DNA from: an uncultured Sphingomonadaceae bacterium
Lineage (GTDB): Bacteria; Pseudomonadota; Alphaproteobacteria; Sphingomonadales; Sphingomonadaceae
Direction: 5' to 3'
NCBI GenBank assembly: GCA_937873035.1
Contig: CALMVA010000013.1
Coordinates: forward strand, 1 to 45,171
DNA: 45,171 bases
The stretch's first letter is position 1, and every line of letters starts with the position of its first letter. Below are positions 31,511-42,289 of this stretch, one piece after another. The position numbers and the translations under genes are program-made. Below the pieces are notes generated by a model. That model was not told the DNA's origin. It made no database searches and saw only the letters and a list, made by a program, of their open reading frames with translations.

Positions 31511-32658
31511 GCGCCAGCCCCTGCAAGTTTGAATTCATTCGCCACACCCACCGCCTGCGGCGCTACCGGGCGGTCAAGCCCTTCGACCATATCCGCCAGA
31601 TCGCGCGTGGCATTGGGCCGTCCAATGCTGCGGGCACGCCCTGCGGCGTTGACAAGGCCTTCAGGGTCCAGCCCCAGCTTTTGCATCTGCTTTGCCAGTT
31701 CCTTGGCGGTGAACTTTGATTGCGGAATCGCCCGCGCACCGCCGATGGCGACCATCTCGCGCACATTGGCGGTCTGGTGGTCGTCGGTGGCGCTTGGCAG
31801 CGGCACGAGAATGGCGGGGCGGCCAGCGCAGGTCAGTTCGGCAATCGTCGAGGCTCCCGCCCGCGCGATCACGAGATGCGCCCATGCCAGCCGGTCCGGC
31901 AGATCGTTAAGATAGGTCGCAAGGTCTGCCGCGATGCCAAGTTCGGCATAATGCGCACGAACCTGCTCAATATCTTCCGGCCGGCATTGCTGCGTCACCT
32001 GCAAGCGACGGCGCAGCGCCACCGGGAGCATCGCAAGGCCATCGGGAACGACATCGGACAACACCGTTGCCCCCTGACTGCCGCCCACGACCAGCACACG
32101 GAACACACCGTCTTCCGAAAATGCCGGAAAAGGCTGCTCACGCAGCGCCACGATTTCGGAGCGGACGGGATTGCCCACCAGCCATGTCTTGCCGACATAT
32201 TTTTCCGGCAGGCGCTCAATTTGCGGATAGGAGACGGCAATGGCATCGACGCGCGACGCCACCAGCCGGTTGACGCGCCCCAGCACGGCGTTCTGCTCAT
32301 GAACCGCAGTCCTGATACCTGCGCTGCGAGCCGCCAACAGCGCCGGAAATGCCGGATAGCCGCCAAAGCCGATGACAGCCGCAGGCTCGAACGTCTCGAA
32401 CAGGCGCAGCGCCATAGTCCGCCCGGCAAGAATCGCCTTCAACCCGGCGGGCCAGCTCATCGGGTTTTTGGTGATGCGCCCGGCGGGCAGGATGTGCGTC
32501 TGCACGCCGTCAAACAAGCCGGGGATGCGCGCGCCGCGCTCATCGGTAATCAGCGCAACACGATTGCCGCGCCGGGTAAGTTCTTCGGCAAGCGCGTGCG
32601 CAGGCATCATATGCCCGCCCGTTCCGCCAGCTGCGAGGACGTAGTGACGACCGCTCAT
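31507..32658 (-). CDS. murG: Lipid II synthase MurG (N-acetylglucosaminyltransferase)
   Basis: A peripheral membrane GT-B glycosyltransferase of 383 residues that adds GlcNAc to lipid I. The first glycine-rich loop is [12 protein letters not shown] (9-20), with [28 protein letters not shown] and the second loop [13 protein letters not shown] following. The donor-site GAST...[15 protein letters not shown] closes the set. The ATG at 32656-32658 overlaps the ftsW stop (ATGA). Open frame continues upstream inside ftsW but is not used. Confidence 0.97.
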   Translation of the reverse strand: MSGRHYVLAAGGTGGHMMPAHALAEELTRRGNRVALITDERGARIPGLFDGVQTHILPAGRITKNPMSWPAGLKAILAGRTMALRLFETFEPAAVIGFGGYPAFPALLAARSAGIRTAVHEQNAVLGRVNRLVASRVDAIAVSYPQIERLPEKYVGKTWLVGNPVRSEIVALREQPFPAFSEDGVFRVLVVGGSQGATVLSDVVPDGLAMLPVALRRRLQVTQQCRPEDIEQVRAHYAELGIAADLATYLNDLPDRLAWAHLVIARAGASTIAELTCAGRPAILVPLPSATDDHQTANVREMVAIGGARAIPQSKFTAKELAKQMQKLGLDPEGLVNAAGRARSIGRPNATRDLADMVEGLDRPVAPQAVGVANEFKLAGAGA

Positions 32659-33872
32659 CGGCCACTCCATTTCACGACATAGGGTGAACGTGTAAGATAA
32701 GGGTTCTTGCGCGTGAACGCGAGCAGCAGACCAAAGCCTGCGCACAATGCGATCAGCGAGGAACCACCATAGCTGATAAAGGGCAGCGTCATCCCCTTGG
32801 AGGGTGCGATGCCGATATTGACCGCCATGTTGATCATCGCCTGCGTCGTGAACTGGGTTATGAGGCCCGCCGCGGCCAGAATGAGGAAAGGATCATCCTC
32901 ATCAAGCAGTTTCACGAACACGCGGATCGCCATGGCGAGAAACAGCCCGGCAATTGCGAGACAGGCAACAAGGCCAAACTCTTCACCAATCACCGAGAAG
33001 ATATAGTCGGTATGCGCTTCGGGCAGACGGAACTTCATTTCACCGCCGCCCGGTCCGGTGCCGAAAAGGCCGCCGGCGGTGATCGTCGCATGAGCACTGT
33101 CGGTCTGGTAGGTATCGCCCGACTGGAAGAGGAAGTTATTGATGCGCTGGGTTGCGACCGGATAGAATAGATAGGCCGCCGTAATGCCCACTCCGCCAAT
33201 CCCTGCAAGAATACCAACTGCACGCCACGACAGGCCGGTAATCATGACCATCGCAAACCAGATGGAGCAGAAAATGATCGTCTGGCCAAAATCAGGCTGC
33301 ATCATCAACAGCCCTGCAATCACAGCCGTAACCGCACCCGAAATGGGAAGCACGGGCAGGCTGTTGTCATTCGCCTTGAGAGAAAGAAGCCACGCGACAA
33401 ACACCACGTAGAAGGGCTTCAGAAACTCCGATGGCTGGAATTGCGAAATGCCCACGCCAATCCAGCGGGTTGCGCCATTGCGTTCAAAACCAATCAGCGG
33501 AACAGCGGCAAGACACACAAAAAAGAAGCTCGCCATCAACAGCGCCAGTCGCCGCGCCAACTGCTGCGGCATCATGGAAACGCCGATCATCACCGGCACG
33601 CCAACGCAAACCCACAGCAACTGCCGCCAAAAATAGTGGAGCGGCGAAAGCGTGAAGCCGACGTCTGAATAACGATGCGCCGAGGCGGGCGATGCAGCGG
33701 CGACCGCGATCAGCCCGATCGAGATGAGCACCGCCACAAGCAGCAGCAGAACCCGATCAATTTCCCAGAACCACAGGCCGACAGCCGAGCGGTCCGAACG
33801 ACCAAGCCGCGTAACGCGCGCCTTGGCGGGGTTCACAGCGGCCGTGGGCGCGCTTCCTGTTGCTATGTTCAT
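32655..33872 (-). CDS. ftsW: Septal peptidoglycan glycosyltransferase FtsW
   Basis: A SEDS-family polytopic membrane protein of 405 residues that polymerises lipid II at the septum with FtsI. After a 35-residue cytoplasmic tail come about ten membrane helices. GATRWIGVGISQFQPSEFLKP and LLMMQPDFGQ are signature loops. GPGGGEMKFRLPEAHTDYIFSVIGEEFG holds the family's catalytic aspartate region, and PSKGMTLPFISYGGSS closes the signature. The ATG overlaps the murD stop (ATGA), and the stop overlaps murG (ATGA). Confidence 0.97.
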   Translation of the reverse strand: MNIATGSAPTAAVNPAKARVTRLGRSDRSAVGLWFWEIDRVLLLLVAVLISIGLIAVAAASPASAHRYSDVGFTLSPLHYFWRQLLWVCVGVPVMIGVSMMPQQLARRLALLMASFFFVCLAAVPLIGFERNGATRWIGVGISQFQPSEFLKPFYVVFVAWLLSLKANDNSLPVLPISGAVTAVIAGLLMMQPDFGQTIIFCSIWFAMVMITGLSWRAVGILAGIGGVGITAAYLFYPVATQRINNFLFQSGDTYQTDSAHATITAGGLFGTGPGGGEMKFRLPEAHTDYIFSVIGEEFGLVACLAIAGLFLAMAIRVFVKLLDEDDPFLILAAAGLITQFTTQAMINMAVNIGIAPSKGMTLPFISYGGSSLIALCAGFGLLLAFTRKNPYLTRSPYVVKWSGR

Positions 33873-35146
33873 GACAGCGCCTCCACGGCAGCTCGAAAAG
33901 CAGCGCCACGCGCTTCATAATCGCTGAACTGGTCAAACGAAGCGCAAGCAGGCGAGAGCAGCACGGTATCACCCGCGACCGCCGCGGCTGCCGCAGCTCG
34001 CACGGCGGCGTCAAGCGTGCCGCTGACCGTGACCTTCATGTGAGGTGCCAGAAGCCCGGCGAACAGTTCGGCAGCATCGCCAATGGTGTAAGCCGCTTTC
34101 ACATGAGAAAAATGCGGGGCGCAGGCATCAAGATCATCCGCCTTGGCAAGGCCGCCCACAATCCAGTGCACCGAAGGATACGCAGCCAGCGCCGGCGCCG
34201 ACGAGGTCGGGTTGGTCGCCTTGCTGTCGTTGACGAACAGCACCCCCTTGCGCTCCGCCACGCGCTCCATGCGGTGCGGCAAGCCGGGATAGCTGCGCAA
34301 TCCCTTTTCCACGTCCGCATCCGAAATGCCAAGCACTGCTGCCACCGCACGCGCGCAAGCGACGTTCTGCGCGTTGTGCGGGCCTTGCAGCGCGGGCCAT
34401 GCCGATTGGTCGCTCACGCTTGTCGAGGCCACCCTGTAGAGCCGATGATTGATGCGGCTGGCGATCATCTTCGAGGGATCATCCTCGGTCGCGATCACCG
34501 CGACCTGATCGACGTGCTGGAGTGTGAACAGCCGCTCCTTGGCTGCCGCATAGTCCGAAAATCCATCATAGCGATCAAGATGATCGGGCGTGATGTTGGT
34601 GAGCACTGCAACATCGCAACCGAGGCTGTGGGTCAGATCAATCTGGTAGCTCGACAATTCAAGCACATAAACGCCACCTTCAGGCAGCGGTTCCTGCGAG
34701 AGGATGGGCAGGCCGATATTGCCGCCCATCCGCGCCGGGATGCCTGCGCCTGCGATGATGTGGTGGATAAGCGCAGTCGTCGTCGACTTGCCGTTGGTGC
34801 CCGTGATGCCAACCACCTTATGCGGCGGCAGCGTAGGACGCGCGAGGGAAAACAGCTCAATATCGCCAATCAGCGGCACCTTGGCGGCATGGGCACGGTC
34901 CGCGATCGGGTGACGGTTGATCGGCACGCCCGGCGAAACGACCACGCCATCGAAACCTGCGAGATCAATCTCCAGCGGATCGGCAAGCGTCACGCCTTCA
35001 GGCACCTGCGCCCGCGCCTCTTCTCGACTGTCCCACGCTACGACCTCGGCACCGCTCGCGACCAGCGCGCCAACCGTGGCAAGGCCCGACCTTGCAAGGC
35101 CGAGCACCGCATAGCGTTTTCCGCGAAAGGCGCCGGAAACGATCAT
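33869..35146 (-). CDS. murD: UDP-N-acetylmuramoyl-L-alanine--D-glutamate ligase
   Basis: The second amino-acid-adding Mur ligase, 425 residues. [13 protein letters not shown] opens the UDP-binding domain. The ATP loop is GTNGKST (116-122), with ELSSYQID and [10 protein letters not shown] in the central domain and [10 protein letters not shown] at the hinge, as in Mur[18 protein letters not shown] near the C-terminus is a MurD signature. It is joined to mraY and ftsW by ATGA overlaps on both sides. Confidence 0.97.
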   Translation of the reverse strand: MIVSGAFRGKRYAVLGLARSGLATVGALVASGAEVVAWDSREEARAQVPEGVTLADPLEIDLAGFDGVVVSPGVPINRHPIADRAHAAKVPLIGDIELFSLARPTLPPHKVVGITGTNGKSTTTALIHHIIAGAGIPARMGGNIGLPILSQEPLPEGGVYVLELSSYQIDLTHSLGCDVAVLTNITPDHLDRYDGFSDYAAAKERLFTLQHVDQVAVIATEDDPSKMIASRINHRLYRVASTSVSDQSAWPALQGPHNAQNVACARAVAAVLGISDADVEKGLRSYPGLPHRMERVAERKGVLFVNDSKATNPTSSAPALAAYPSVHWIVGGLAKADDLDACAPHFSHVKAAYTIGDAAELFAGLLAPHMKVTVSGTLDAAVRAAAAAAVAGDTVLLSPACASFDQFSDYEARGAAFRAAVEALS

Positions 35147-36213
35147 CTGATCTTGAGCGTCGATAGTCCGGCCAGCGCCAGCACGAACGCCACAATCCAG
35201 AAGCGGATCACGACCGTCGGCTCAGACCAGCCCAGCTGCTCGAAATGATGATGGATGGGCGCCATGCGGAAGATACGCCGTCCGGTGCGCTTGAACCAAA
35301 ACACCTGAATGATGACCGAAAGTGCCTCAACCACGAACAGCCCGCCAATGACGGCCAGCACAAATTCATGATGCGCTGTCACGGCGATGGCACCAAGCGC
35401 GCCACCGAGCGCAAGGCTGCCCGTATCCCCCATGAAGACGGCGGCAGGCGGCGCATTGAACCACAGAAACGCCAGCCCGGCCCCCACAATGGCCCCACAC
35501 AGAATTGTGAGATCACCCGCTCCTGCGACATAGGGGATGCCAAGATACGCCGCATATTTGGCATTGCCGACCAGATAGGCGATCATCATGAAGGCGATGC
35601 ACGCGATGATGACGGGCATCGTCGCCAGGCCATCCAGCCCGTCGGTCAGGTTGACGGCATTGCCGAAGGCGACAATGACGAACGCACCAAAAATAACGTA
35701 AAACCAGCCAAGATCGGCAACCGGCCCCTTGACGAACGGCAGGTAGAGATCAGTGTCTGAATTCCACACGATGAGCGCGGTCGCAGCCCCGGCAATCGCA
35801 AACTCGGCCAAAAGCCGTGCGCGCGCTGAAACGCCCTTGGTGCTGCGCTTTTTTACCTTGTCGTAATCATCGAGGAAGCCGATCAGGCCGAAGCCAGCCG
35901 TCACCAGCACGCACGACCAGACATAGACGTTGCGCAGGTCCATCCAGAGCAGCAGCGAAAGCGCCACCGAGGCTAGGATCATAAGGCCGCCCATGGTCGG
36001 CGTGCCGACCTTGGCGAGATGCGTCTGCGGCCCATCCGAGCGGATCGGCTGCCCCTTGCCTTGCCGTACACGCAGCCAGCCGATGAATTTTGGCCCGATG
36101 ATAAGCCCGATGACGAGCGCGGTGGCGACAGCCCCGCCCGTCCGAAACGTCAGATAGCGAATGAGGTTAAAAACCCCCGGAAACCCCAGTTGTTCGGCGA
36201 TCCAATACAGCAT
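35143..36213 (-). CDS. mraY: Phospho-N-acetylmuramoyl-pentapeptide transferase (MraY)
   Basis: A polytopic membrane enzyme of 356 residues that makes lipid I from UDP-MurNAc-pentapeptide and undecaprenyl phosphate. The magnesium and catalytic motifs are in order: [26 protein letters not shown] and the histidine loop [10 protein letters not shown]. About ten membrane helices are evident. Its ATG shares one base with the murF stop (TGATG), and its own stop overlaps murD (ATGA). Confidence 0.98.
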   Translation of the reverse strand: MLYWIAEQLGFPGVFNLIRYLTFRTGGAVATALVIGLIIGPKFIGWLRVRQGKGQPIRSDGPQTHLAKVGTPTMGGLMILASVALSLLLWMDLRNVYVWSCVLVTAGFGLIGFLDDYDKVKKRSTKGVSARARLLAEFAIAGAATALIVWNSDTDLYLPFVKGPVADLGWFYVIFGAFVIVAFGNAVNLTDGLDGLATMPVIIACIAFMMIAYLVGNAKYAAYLGIPYVAGAGDLTILCGAIVGAGLAFLWFNAPPAAVFMGDTGSLALGGALGAIAVTAHHEFVLAVIGGLFVVEALSVIIQVFWFKRTGRRIFRMAPIHHHFEQLGWSEPTVVIRFWIVAFVLALAGLSTLKIR

Positions 36214-37592
36214 CAGTCGTTCCCACCGGCAAGACTTGCAACGACGCGGCCAAGGCCGACAGCGTTTGAGCCCTTTATCAAAATTGCATCATCGGCGCGC
36301 AGCAGGGGCCGCAGCGCCGCCAGCGCCGCATCCGCATCTGCGACGTGCAGCACTTTAACCTTGCCCGACAGCACCTTGGCCAGCGGCACCATTCCGGGAC
36401 CAACGAGCAGCGCAAAATCAACCCTGGCGGCCATCACCGGCTCTGCAAGGCCTGCGTGAAGCATCTCCGAATTGCTTCCCAGCTCACGCATTTCACCCAG
36501 CACGGCGATGCGGCGCGGAGCGGGCTCTGCACCCAGCACGGCCAGCGTCGCGGCCATTGAGGCTGAATTGGCGTTGTAGCTTTCATCCACGAGCAACGCA
36601 GTGCCGCCATCGACATTTATCTGGTGGCGCGCGCCGCGCCCGGTGAGCCCCGCCAGATCGCCCAGCGCGAGCCCTGCCGCTGCAAGATCGCCACCCATCG
36701 CCTGCATTGCGGCAAGAACAGCAAGCGCGTTCGACACCCAGTGATCGCCGGGCTGTGAGAGCGTGAAGCACAGTTCCACCCCCGGCAGAACCGCCGCCAC
36801 CATCGTGCCCGCGTCAAGCTGCACAACATCGCGCGCACGCACATCCGCGCCCTCGCCGCGTCCGAAGGTCACGATATTCGCAGCGTAAGGCTGTGCTGCG
36901 GCGATGAGCCGATCACGATAAGGCGTGTCGAACGGAATGACGGCAGTTCCACCTGGCTCAAGCCCTTGGAAAACTTCGCCCTTTGCATCGGCAATGCCTT
37001 CCATCGACCCCAGATTTTCAATGTGCGCGGGCGCTAGCGCCGTCACCAGCGCGACGTGCGGGCGCACCATGCGCGTAAGTGCTGCGATTTCGCCTGAATG
37101 GTTCATGCCCATTTCAAACACACCAAAGCGCGTCTCGGCAGGCATCCGCGCGAGACTGAGCGGCACGCCGGTATGGTTGTTATAGCTCTTGACCGAGCGG
37201 TGCACGGGGCCTTTTTGCGCGCGCGCAAGTGCGGCGGCCAGCGCCTCCTTGGTGCTTGTCTTGCCAACCGATCCCGTCACCCCGGCGATCCTCGCCTGAG
37301 CCTGAGCGCGCGCCCGCGCGGCCACGCCCAGCGCTTCCAGTGCGGCGGTGGTATCCGCAACGAGCACATGAGGATGCGCAACCGGCGTCGAAACAATGGC
37401 ACCGCCAGCCTGTTGCGCAAACGCCCCCTCTACAAAGCGGTGCCCATCGGTCGCCTCGCCCTTCATGGCGATGAAGAGATCACCTTTGCCAACTTCGCGG
37501 CTGTCAAACGCCACGCCCGACACCTCGAAGGGGGCCGAGGCCACGCCCCCCGTAGCCGCCGCAATGTCCGCCGAAGTCCAGAGCGCGCTCAT
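36213..37592 (-). CDS. murF: UDP-N-acetylmuramoyl-tripeptide--D-alanyl-D-alanine ligase
   Basis: The last Mur ligase, adding D-Ala-D-Ala; 459 residues from the ATG at 37590-37592, which overlaps the murE stop (ATGA). [25 protein letters not shown] is the N-terminal domain motif. The ATP loop is GSVGKTS (107-113). [10 protein letters not shown] and [20 protein letters not shown] follow, and [11 protein letters not shown] marks the C-terminal domain. A start three codons earlier is possible but would not form the four-base overlap seen throughout the cluster. Confidence 0.97.
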   Translation of the reverse strand: MSALWTSADIAAATGGVASAPFEVSGVAFDSREVGKGDLFIAMKGEATDGHRFVEGAFAQQAGGAIVSTPVAHPHVLVADTTAALEALGVAARARAQAQARIAGVTGSVGKTSTKEALAAALARAQKGPVHRSVKSYNNHTGVPLSLARMPAETRFGVFEMGMNHSGEIAALTRMVRPHVALVTALAPAHIENLGSMEGIADAKGEVFQGLEPGGTAVIPFDTPYRDRLIAAAQPYAANIVTFGRGEGADVRARDVVQLDAGTMVAAVLPGVELCFTLSQPGDHWVSNALAVLAAMQAMGGDLAAAGLALGDLAGLTGRGARHQINVDGGTALLVDESYNANSASMAATLAVLGAEPAPRRIAVLGEMRELGSNSEMLHAGLAEPVMAARVDFALLVGPGMVPLAKVLSGKVKVLHVADADAALAALRPLLRADDAILIKGSNAVGLGRVVASLAGGND

Positions 37593-39007
37593 GCCGCGCA
37601 CTCCCGCGCCACGGCGACGTCATCAAATGGCAGTATCTTATCGCCCACAATCTGCCCCTGTTCGTGCCCCTTACCCGCGATGAGGATGATGTCGTCCGGG
37701 CCAGAAGCCGCAATGGCTGCAGCAATCGCCTCACGACGATTGCCAATCTCGCGCGCATCGGGGGCCGCTTCCAGAATAGCTGCCCGAATGGCGGCGGGGT
37801 CTTCACTGCGGGGATTATCGTCGGTCACGATAGCAATGTCCGCCATGCGCGCGGCAACTGCGCCCATTTCTGCACGCTTGCCCGTGTCTCTATCTCCGCC
37901 GGCACCGAATACGAGGATCAGGCGGCCATTGGCATGGGGCTTGAGCGCGTCAATCGCGGCTTCAAGCGCATCGGGCGTGTGCGCATAATCGACGTAAACA
38001 GGCGCACCCGATTTGGCGATCACCGCACGCTCCAAACGTCCGCGCACCGGCTGCAAACGCGCAAGATTGGCGAGCGTTGCACTCACATCTCCACCCGTCG
38101 CGATCACCAGCCCGGCCGCAACAAGGGCATTGGCGACCTGATAAGCGCCGATCAGCGGCAGCATGATCTTGTGCGCCTTGCCCTCCGCCTCGATGGTTAG
38201 CTGCTGGCCAAGCTGGCCCGGTGCGGCATCGATCAGCCGCAACGCCGACCCATGACGCCCAACGGTGAGGAGGGAAAGGCCCCGCTCGCGGGCCAGATCA
38301 ATCACGCGCGCAGAATATTCGCCATCATCCGCCCAGATGACCGCCGCGCCATCGCCATCGACAACTTCGGAAAAAAGCCGCAGCTTGACGGTGAAATAAT
38401 TCGCCATGTCGCCATGATAGTCGAGATGGTCGCGACTGAGATTTGTGAATGCCGCCGCCCGCACCGGCAGCCCTTCGGTGCGGCACTGGTGCAAGCCATG
38501 GCTCGACGCTTCAAAGGCCGCGTGCGTCACCCCCTCGCGCTTGAGGCCCGCCATGTTGGAGAGGAAGGTCACGATGTCAGGCGTCGTCAGCCCGGTGACG
38601 ACGCGTTCGTCAGCCGTGGTCACCCCAAGCGTGCCGATGGAGGCTGCGTGGAAGCCCGCCATACGCCAGAGCTGGCGCGTCATTTCAACCGTCGATGTCT
38701 TTCCATTGGTGCCAGTGACCGCGACCGGCACATCTGGGAAGGGCGCGAAATATTTGGCGGCTAGCAGCGCAAAGGTCCGGCGCGGCTCCTGATCGGCAAT
38801 ATGGATCGCACCTTCAACGCGCGCTTCGGGCCTGGCGACGACAGCAATCGCACCTGCCGCAACAGCAGCGTCGATATAGTCCTCGCCATTGGCGGCGGTG
38901 CCGACAAACGCGCCAAAGATATTGCCAGGGGCAACTTTGCGATTGTCGATCGCAAAGCCCGTCACTGGCGTCTGGTCGTCAGTTCCAAGGAGGGTTCCGA
39001 GCTTCAT
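37589..39007 (-). CDS. murE: UDP-MurNAc-L-Ala-D-Glu--meso-diaminopimelate ligase
   Basis: The third amino-acid-adding Mur ligase, 472 residues. The ATP loop is GTNGKTST (99-106), with FEASSHGL and FTNLSRDHLDYHG in the central domain and YVDYAHTPDAL at the hinge. The specificity motif is DDNPRSEDP: the DNPR form marks ligases that add meso-diaminopimelate, not lysine, so the wall is of the usual Gram-negative type. It overlaps ftsI and murF by ATGA. Confidence 0.97.
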   Translation of the reverse strand: MKLGTLLGTDDQTPVTGFAIDNRKVAPGNIFGAFVGTAANGEDYIDAAVAAGAIAVVARPEARVEGAIHIADQEPRRTFALLAAKYFAPFPDVPVAVTGTNGKTSTVEMTRQLWRMAGFHAASIGTLGVTTADERVVTGLTTPDIVTFLSNMAGLKREGVTHAAFEASSHGLHQCRTEGLPVRAAAFTNLSRDHLDYHGDMANYFTVKLRLFSEVVDGDGAAVIWADDGEYSARVIDLARERGLSLLTVGRHGSALRLIDAAPGQLGQQLTIEAEGKAHKIMLPLIGAYQVANALVAAGLVIATGGDVSATLANLARLQPVRGRLERAVIAKSGAPVYVDYAHTPDALEAAIDALKPHANGRLILVFGAGGDRDTGKRAEMGAVAARMADIAIVTDDNPRSEDPAAIRAAILEAAPDAREIGNRREAIAAAIAASGPDDIILIAGKGHEQGQIVGDKILPFDDVAVARECAA

Positions 39008-40704
39008 TCTTCGTCCGTCTTGGCTTTCCAGATGAGCGTCCGCAACTCATCAAGCTGCATTTCCTTCGATGGGTCGGGGAAAACTCCGAGCATCGGCCCC
39101 GTTCGCGCGATAACCTTGGCAACAACAGGCGCTGCCGTCCATGCAGCCGTTGTCAGGCCAAAGGATTCCGCATTGCCCTTGGGCGAGTCGAGCATTGCAA
39201 TCACGACATAGCGCGGCCCATCCATTGGGAAGGCAGAGGCGAAGGTCGAGACGTTGACGTGCTTGGAATAGCCGCCCGCGCCTGGCTTTTCTGCCGTTCC
39301 CGTTTTGCCGCCGATCCGCATCCCTGCGACATCGGCCTTTTTGCCCGTGCCATCGGTGACGATGAGGCGCAAAAGCTGGCGGATATTGTCGCTCGCCTGC
39401 TGGCTGAACACACGCTTGCCCGGCACTGCCTTGCCGTTTGGCACCTTCATGAGCGTCGCGGGGCGCAATATGCCTCCATTCACCAGCGACGCATAAGCAC
39501 AGGCCAGCTGGAGCGGCGTCACGGCGATGCCATGGCCATAGGCCGTCGTCATGGTCGTCGTGCGCCCCCAATAGCCGGGAACAAGCGGACGCCCCTTTTC
39601 CTTCAGCTCGATCTGCGGCGGCTCATAAAAGCCGACACGGCGGAAGAGCGCCTCCATGCGCTGCTGGCCCATCTGATCGGCGATCCGCGCAGTCACGATA
39701 TTCGAAGAGTGCACCAGCGTTTCGGGCACATTGAGCCAGCGGTTGAGCGGATGATCGTCCTTGATCTTGTATTTGCCGACCTGAAGCGGCGCCGTTGCGT
39801 CATAGCGTTTGGACAGGCTGTTCACCACGCCCGCATCCATCGCGCCCGCCATGGTGATCGGCTTGAAGGTCGAACCAAGCTCATAGACGCTTTGCGTCAC
39901 ATTGTTACGGAAGGCGTCCGGGTTGGACTGGCCGACCTTGTTGGGGTTGTAGACGGGCAGCGAAACGAGCGCGAGCATCTCCCCGGTATGAACGTCCATC
40001 ACAAGGCCCGTCGCCCCCAGCGCCTGATGACTCACCATCGCGCTGTTGAGTTCAGACTCCATCGCGGCCTGCACACGACTGTCGATGGAGAGTGCAATTG
40101 GCTGTTTGCGGTCTTGCGGATCAGACAATTGCTTGTCGAGCACGCGCTCCATGCCGGTCACGCCATGACCGTCCATATCGGTATAGCCCAGCACGTGCGA
40201 CGCGAGCGTGAGTTGCGGGTAAAGCCGCTCCGGCTCGCGCGAAAAGGCCATGGCGGGTTCACCGAGCGCGTTCACCGCAGCCACCAGTTCGGGCATAGCC
40301 CGCCGCCGCAAATAGGTGAACCGGATGCCCGACTTCAGCAGCCGCAGATACTCCACCTCGCTCCGCTCCGGCATTAGCGCGGCGAGCTTGGGCGCGATGT
40401 CCTCAGGCTTGTTCAGAAGCTTGTTGGGATGGACGCCAATCGACCAGGCATCGATGGTGCGTGCGAGCACTTCGCCGTTGCGATCAACAATGTCAGCCCT
40501 TGGCGGCAACAGCGCATTGGGGTTGAGACGCCCATCTGCGCTGTCCGAAAAAACGGTGAGCCACAAAAGCCGCAGCGCGATGACCAGAGCCACCGCGCTG
40601 AAGAGGAGCATCAGGACCATCAGCCGTTGATGGGCAATCGCGAGCGACTGTTCCCGAAATTTGGCTTGTCGCGTCCTGGTTGGCCGGGCGACGTGGGTTG
40701 TCAC
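39004..40704 (-). CDS. ftsI: Septal peptidoglycan transpeptidase FtsI (PBP3)
   Basis: A class B penicillin-binding protein of 566 residues. One membrane helix (about 28-50) follows a basic cytoplasmic tail. The non-penicillin-binding module (about 60-220) contains RADIVDRNGEVLA. The transpeptidase domain has SxxK as STFK (Ser278, Lys281), SxN as SSN (333-335) and KTG (467-469), all intact. The start is GTG overlapping the ftsL stop (GTGA at 40701-40704). It acts with FtsW as the septal synthase. Confidence 0.97.
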   Translation of the reverse strand: MTTHVARPTRTRQAKFREQSLAIAHQRLMVLMLLFSAVALVIALRLLWLTVFSDSADGRLNPNALLPPRADIVDRNGEVLARTIDAWSIGVHPNKLLNKPEDIAPKLAALMPERSEVEYLRLLKSGIRFTYLRRRAMPELVAAVNALGEPAMAFSREPERLYPQLTLASHVLGYTDMDGHGVTGMERVLDKQLSDPQDRKQPIALSIDSRVQAAMESELNSAMVSHQALGATGLVMDVHTGEMLALVSLPVYNPNKVGQSNPDAFRNNVTQSVYELGSTFKPITMAGAMDAGVVNSLSKRYDATAPLQVGKYKIKDDHPLNRWLNVPETLVHSSNIVTARIADQMGQQRMEALFRRVGFYEPPQIELKEKGRPLVPGYWGRTTTMTTAYGHGIAVTPLQLACAYASLVNGGILRPATLMKVPNGKAVPGKRVFSQQASDNIRQLLRLIVTDGTGKKADVAGMRIGGKTGTAEKPGAGGYSKHVNVSTFASAFPMDGPRYVVIAMLDSPKGNAESFGLTTAAWTAAPVVAKVIARTGPMLGVFPDPSKEMQLDELRTLIWKAKTDEE

Positions 40705-41354
40705 TGGGCGGATTTGCCCTTTCCACCCGTCCGGCTTTCAGCTTCGGCACGCACCAGAATTTCGCCGAAGGTCCGCTTGTCGACCAGCGCACGATCCAGC
40801 ATCGCGAAGCGCTGCGCCTTTGTCGTCGGGCGCTTGTCGGTCAGGATCGGCTTGTCGGCAGCCAGCTTGTCAGCCTTCTGGGCCGCCACAACCTTACGCA
40901 CGGCCTGTTCGGCAGAGGCCGTCTTGACGACAGTCACCTTAGGCTGGGCCACCGCGACCTTGGCAGGCGCGGGTTGTGCAGCCGTCGACTCCATCGGTGT
41001 CGCCGTGCGGGTGGCCGCGGCCACCATCACCGGCGGCGGCGCAAAGCTGTCCGTCGGCAAGGTGCTGCCATCAATCGTCTTCAACGCCGTTTCGGTGGCG
41101 CGGAACTGCCCCGCTTTGGGGGCCGAAAGCGCCAGAACATCGCCATTCCAGCGCTCAAGCTGGCGCAGCGAGGCCCGCGTGCCCAGTTCGGTCTGAAGCT
41201 GTCGAATATCACGGCGGGTCATGGCGATCTTGTGATCGAGGTCCTCCAGCCGTGTCCGTTCAGACGCGACACCAAGCGAAACGGTGTAAAGCGCTGTCGC
41301 GGCAACAGCACAGCCGACGACCCAGAAAACGGGGCGGAATCTGTGAGCGATCAT
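40701..41354 (-). CDS. ftsL: FtsL-like cell division protein with a long C-terminal extension
   Basis: Identified by position between rsmH and ftsI and by architecture: a short cytoplasmic end, one membrane helix (about 8-28, [20 protein letters not shown]) and a periplasmic coiled coil (about 30-75, [26 protein letters not shown]...). FtsL proteins are usually 90-140 residues. This one has 217, with an extra Ala/Pro/Val/Lys-rich tail from about residue 100 that ends in a possible helix ([23 protein letters not shown]). FtsL bridges FtsQ/FtsB and FtsWI. Both ends overlap the neighbours (ATGA, GTGA). Confidence 0.85.
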   Translation of the reverse strand: MIAHRFRPVFWVVGCAVAATALYTVSLGVASERTRLEDLDHKIAMTRRDIRQLQTELGTRASLRQLERWNGDVLALSAPKAGQFRATETALKTIDGSTLPTDSFAPPPVMVAAATRTATPMESTAAQPAPAKVAVAQPKVTVVKTASAEQAVRKVVAAQKADKLAADKPILTDKRPTTKAQRFAMLDRALVDKRTFGEILVRAEAESRTGGKGKSAQ

Positions 41355-42289
41355 GCGGCACCTCTCATATTGGCAGGCCAGGAAGGGGATTGTGTGCGAC
41401 GGGCAACGCGAAGCGTGGCCGAACGCGCACGGGGATTTCGGGCAAGCTCATGCTCACCGGGGCGAATAGCCTTGGCGACCGCCTCAAAGGTCGGTGCGGG
41501 GCCACGCTGCGCAACATCGGGCAAATGGCGCGAACCCGTTGGCGCCTGACCGCTGCGGTCACGCAGGAAACGCTTGACGATGCGGTCTTCAAGACTGTGA
41601 AACGTGACGATCGCAAGTCGACCGCCAGCCTTGAGCACTTGTTCTGCCGCCAATAGCCCGTCTTCAAGCTCACCCAGTTCACGATTGATGTGGATGCGGA
41701 TTGCCTGAAAGGTGCGTGTCGCGGGATCGCTCTTCTGACCTTCACGCCAGCCGACCGCACGCCGCACGATCGCGGCGAGTTCCGCCGTGCGCGACACAGG
41801 GCGCGCAGCGACAATCGCCCGCGCGATGCGGCGCGACTTCGGCTCATCTCCATAGCGGTAGATGACATCGGCAATATCGGCTTCATCGGCCGTATTGAGG
41901 AAATCAGCCGCGCTCTCGCCGGATTGCTCCATGCGCATATCAAGCGGCCCATCCGCCTGGAACGAAAAGCCGCGCGCCGCCTGATCGAGCTGCATTGAAG
42001 ACACGCCGATGTCGAGCGTCACGCCATCCACCGGCGCATCGATGTGCGCCGCCATATTCGAGAAGCGGTCCTCAACGAGCCTCAGACCCACAGGCGCAGC
42101 CTTGCGGCCATTGGCGATGGCATCGGGATCACGATCAAAGGCGATCACCTGCGCGCCAGCGTCCAGCATGGCGCGGGTATAGCCACCTGCGCCAAACGTG
42201 CCGTCGATGTGCGTTTCGCCGGGGCTGATGGCGAGCGCCGCGATGACTTCGTCGAGCAGGACGGGGATATGAGGTGCGCTGCGGGGCAT
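41351..42289 (-). CDS. rsmH: 16S rRNA (cytosine-1402-N4)-methyltransferase RsmH
   Basis: A SAM-dependent methyltransferase of 312 residues (formerly MraW) that modifies C1402 in the ribosomal P site. HIPVLLDEV opens the protein. [16 protein letters not shown] is the SAM-binding loop, and [23 protein letters not shown]-region and [14 protein letters not shown] are family blocks. [15 protein letters not shown] is near the end. Its ATG shares one base with the mraZ TAA (TAATG). Confidence 0.97.
   Translation of the reverse strand: MPRSAPHIPVLLDEVIAALAISPGETHIDGTFGAGGYTRAMLDAGAQVIAFDRDPDAIANGRKAAPVGLRLVEDRFSNMAAHIDAPVDGVTLDIGVSSMQLDQAARGFSFQADGPLDMRMEQSGESAADFLNTADEADIADVIYRYGDEPKSRRIARAIVAARPVSRTAELAAIVRRAVGWREGQKSDPATRTFQAIRIHINRELGELEDGLLAAEQVLKAGGRLAIVTFHSLEDRIVKRFLRDRSGQAPTGSRHLPDVAQRGPAPTFEAVAKAIRPGEHELARNPRARSATLRVARRTQSPSWPANMRGAA

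Noticed and set aside
34040..35248. Long open frame (402 codons) antisense to murD
   Set aside because: It is a shadow of a GC-rich coding strand; the product is rich in Arg/His and has no domain, and murD on the other strand is certain.
39259..40377. Open frame of 372 codons antisense to ftsI
   Set aside because: ftsI motifs are intact on the other strand; the antisense product is low-complexity with many His and Arg residues.
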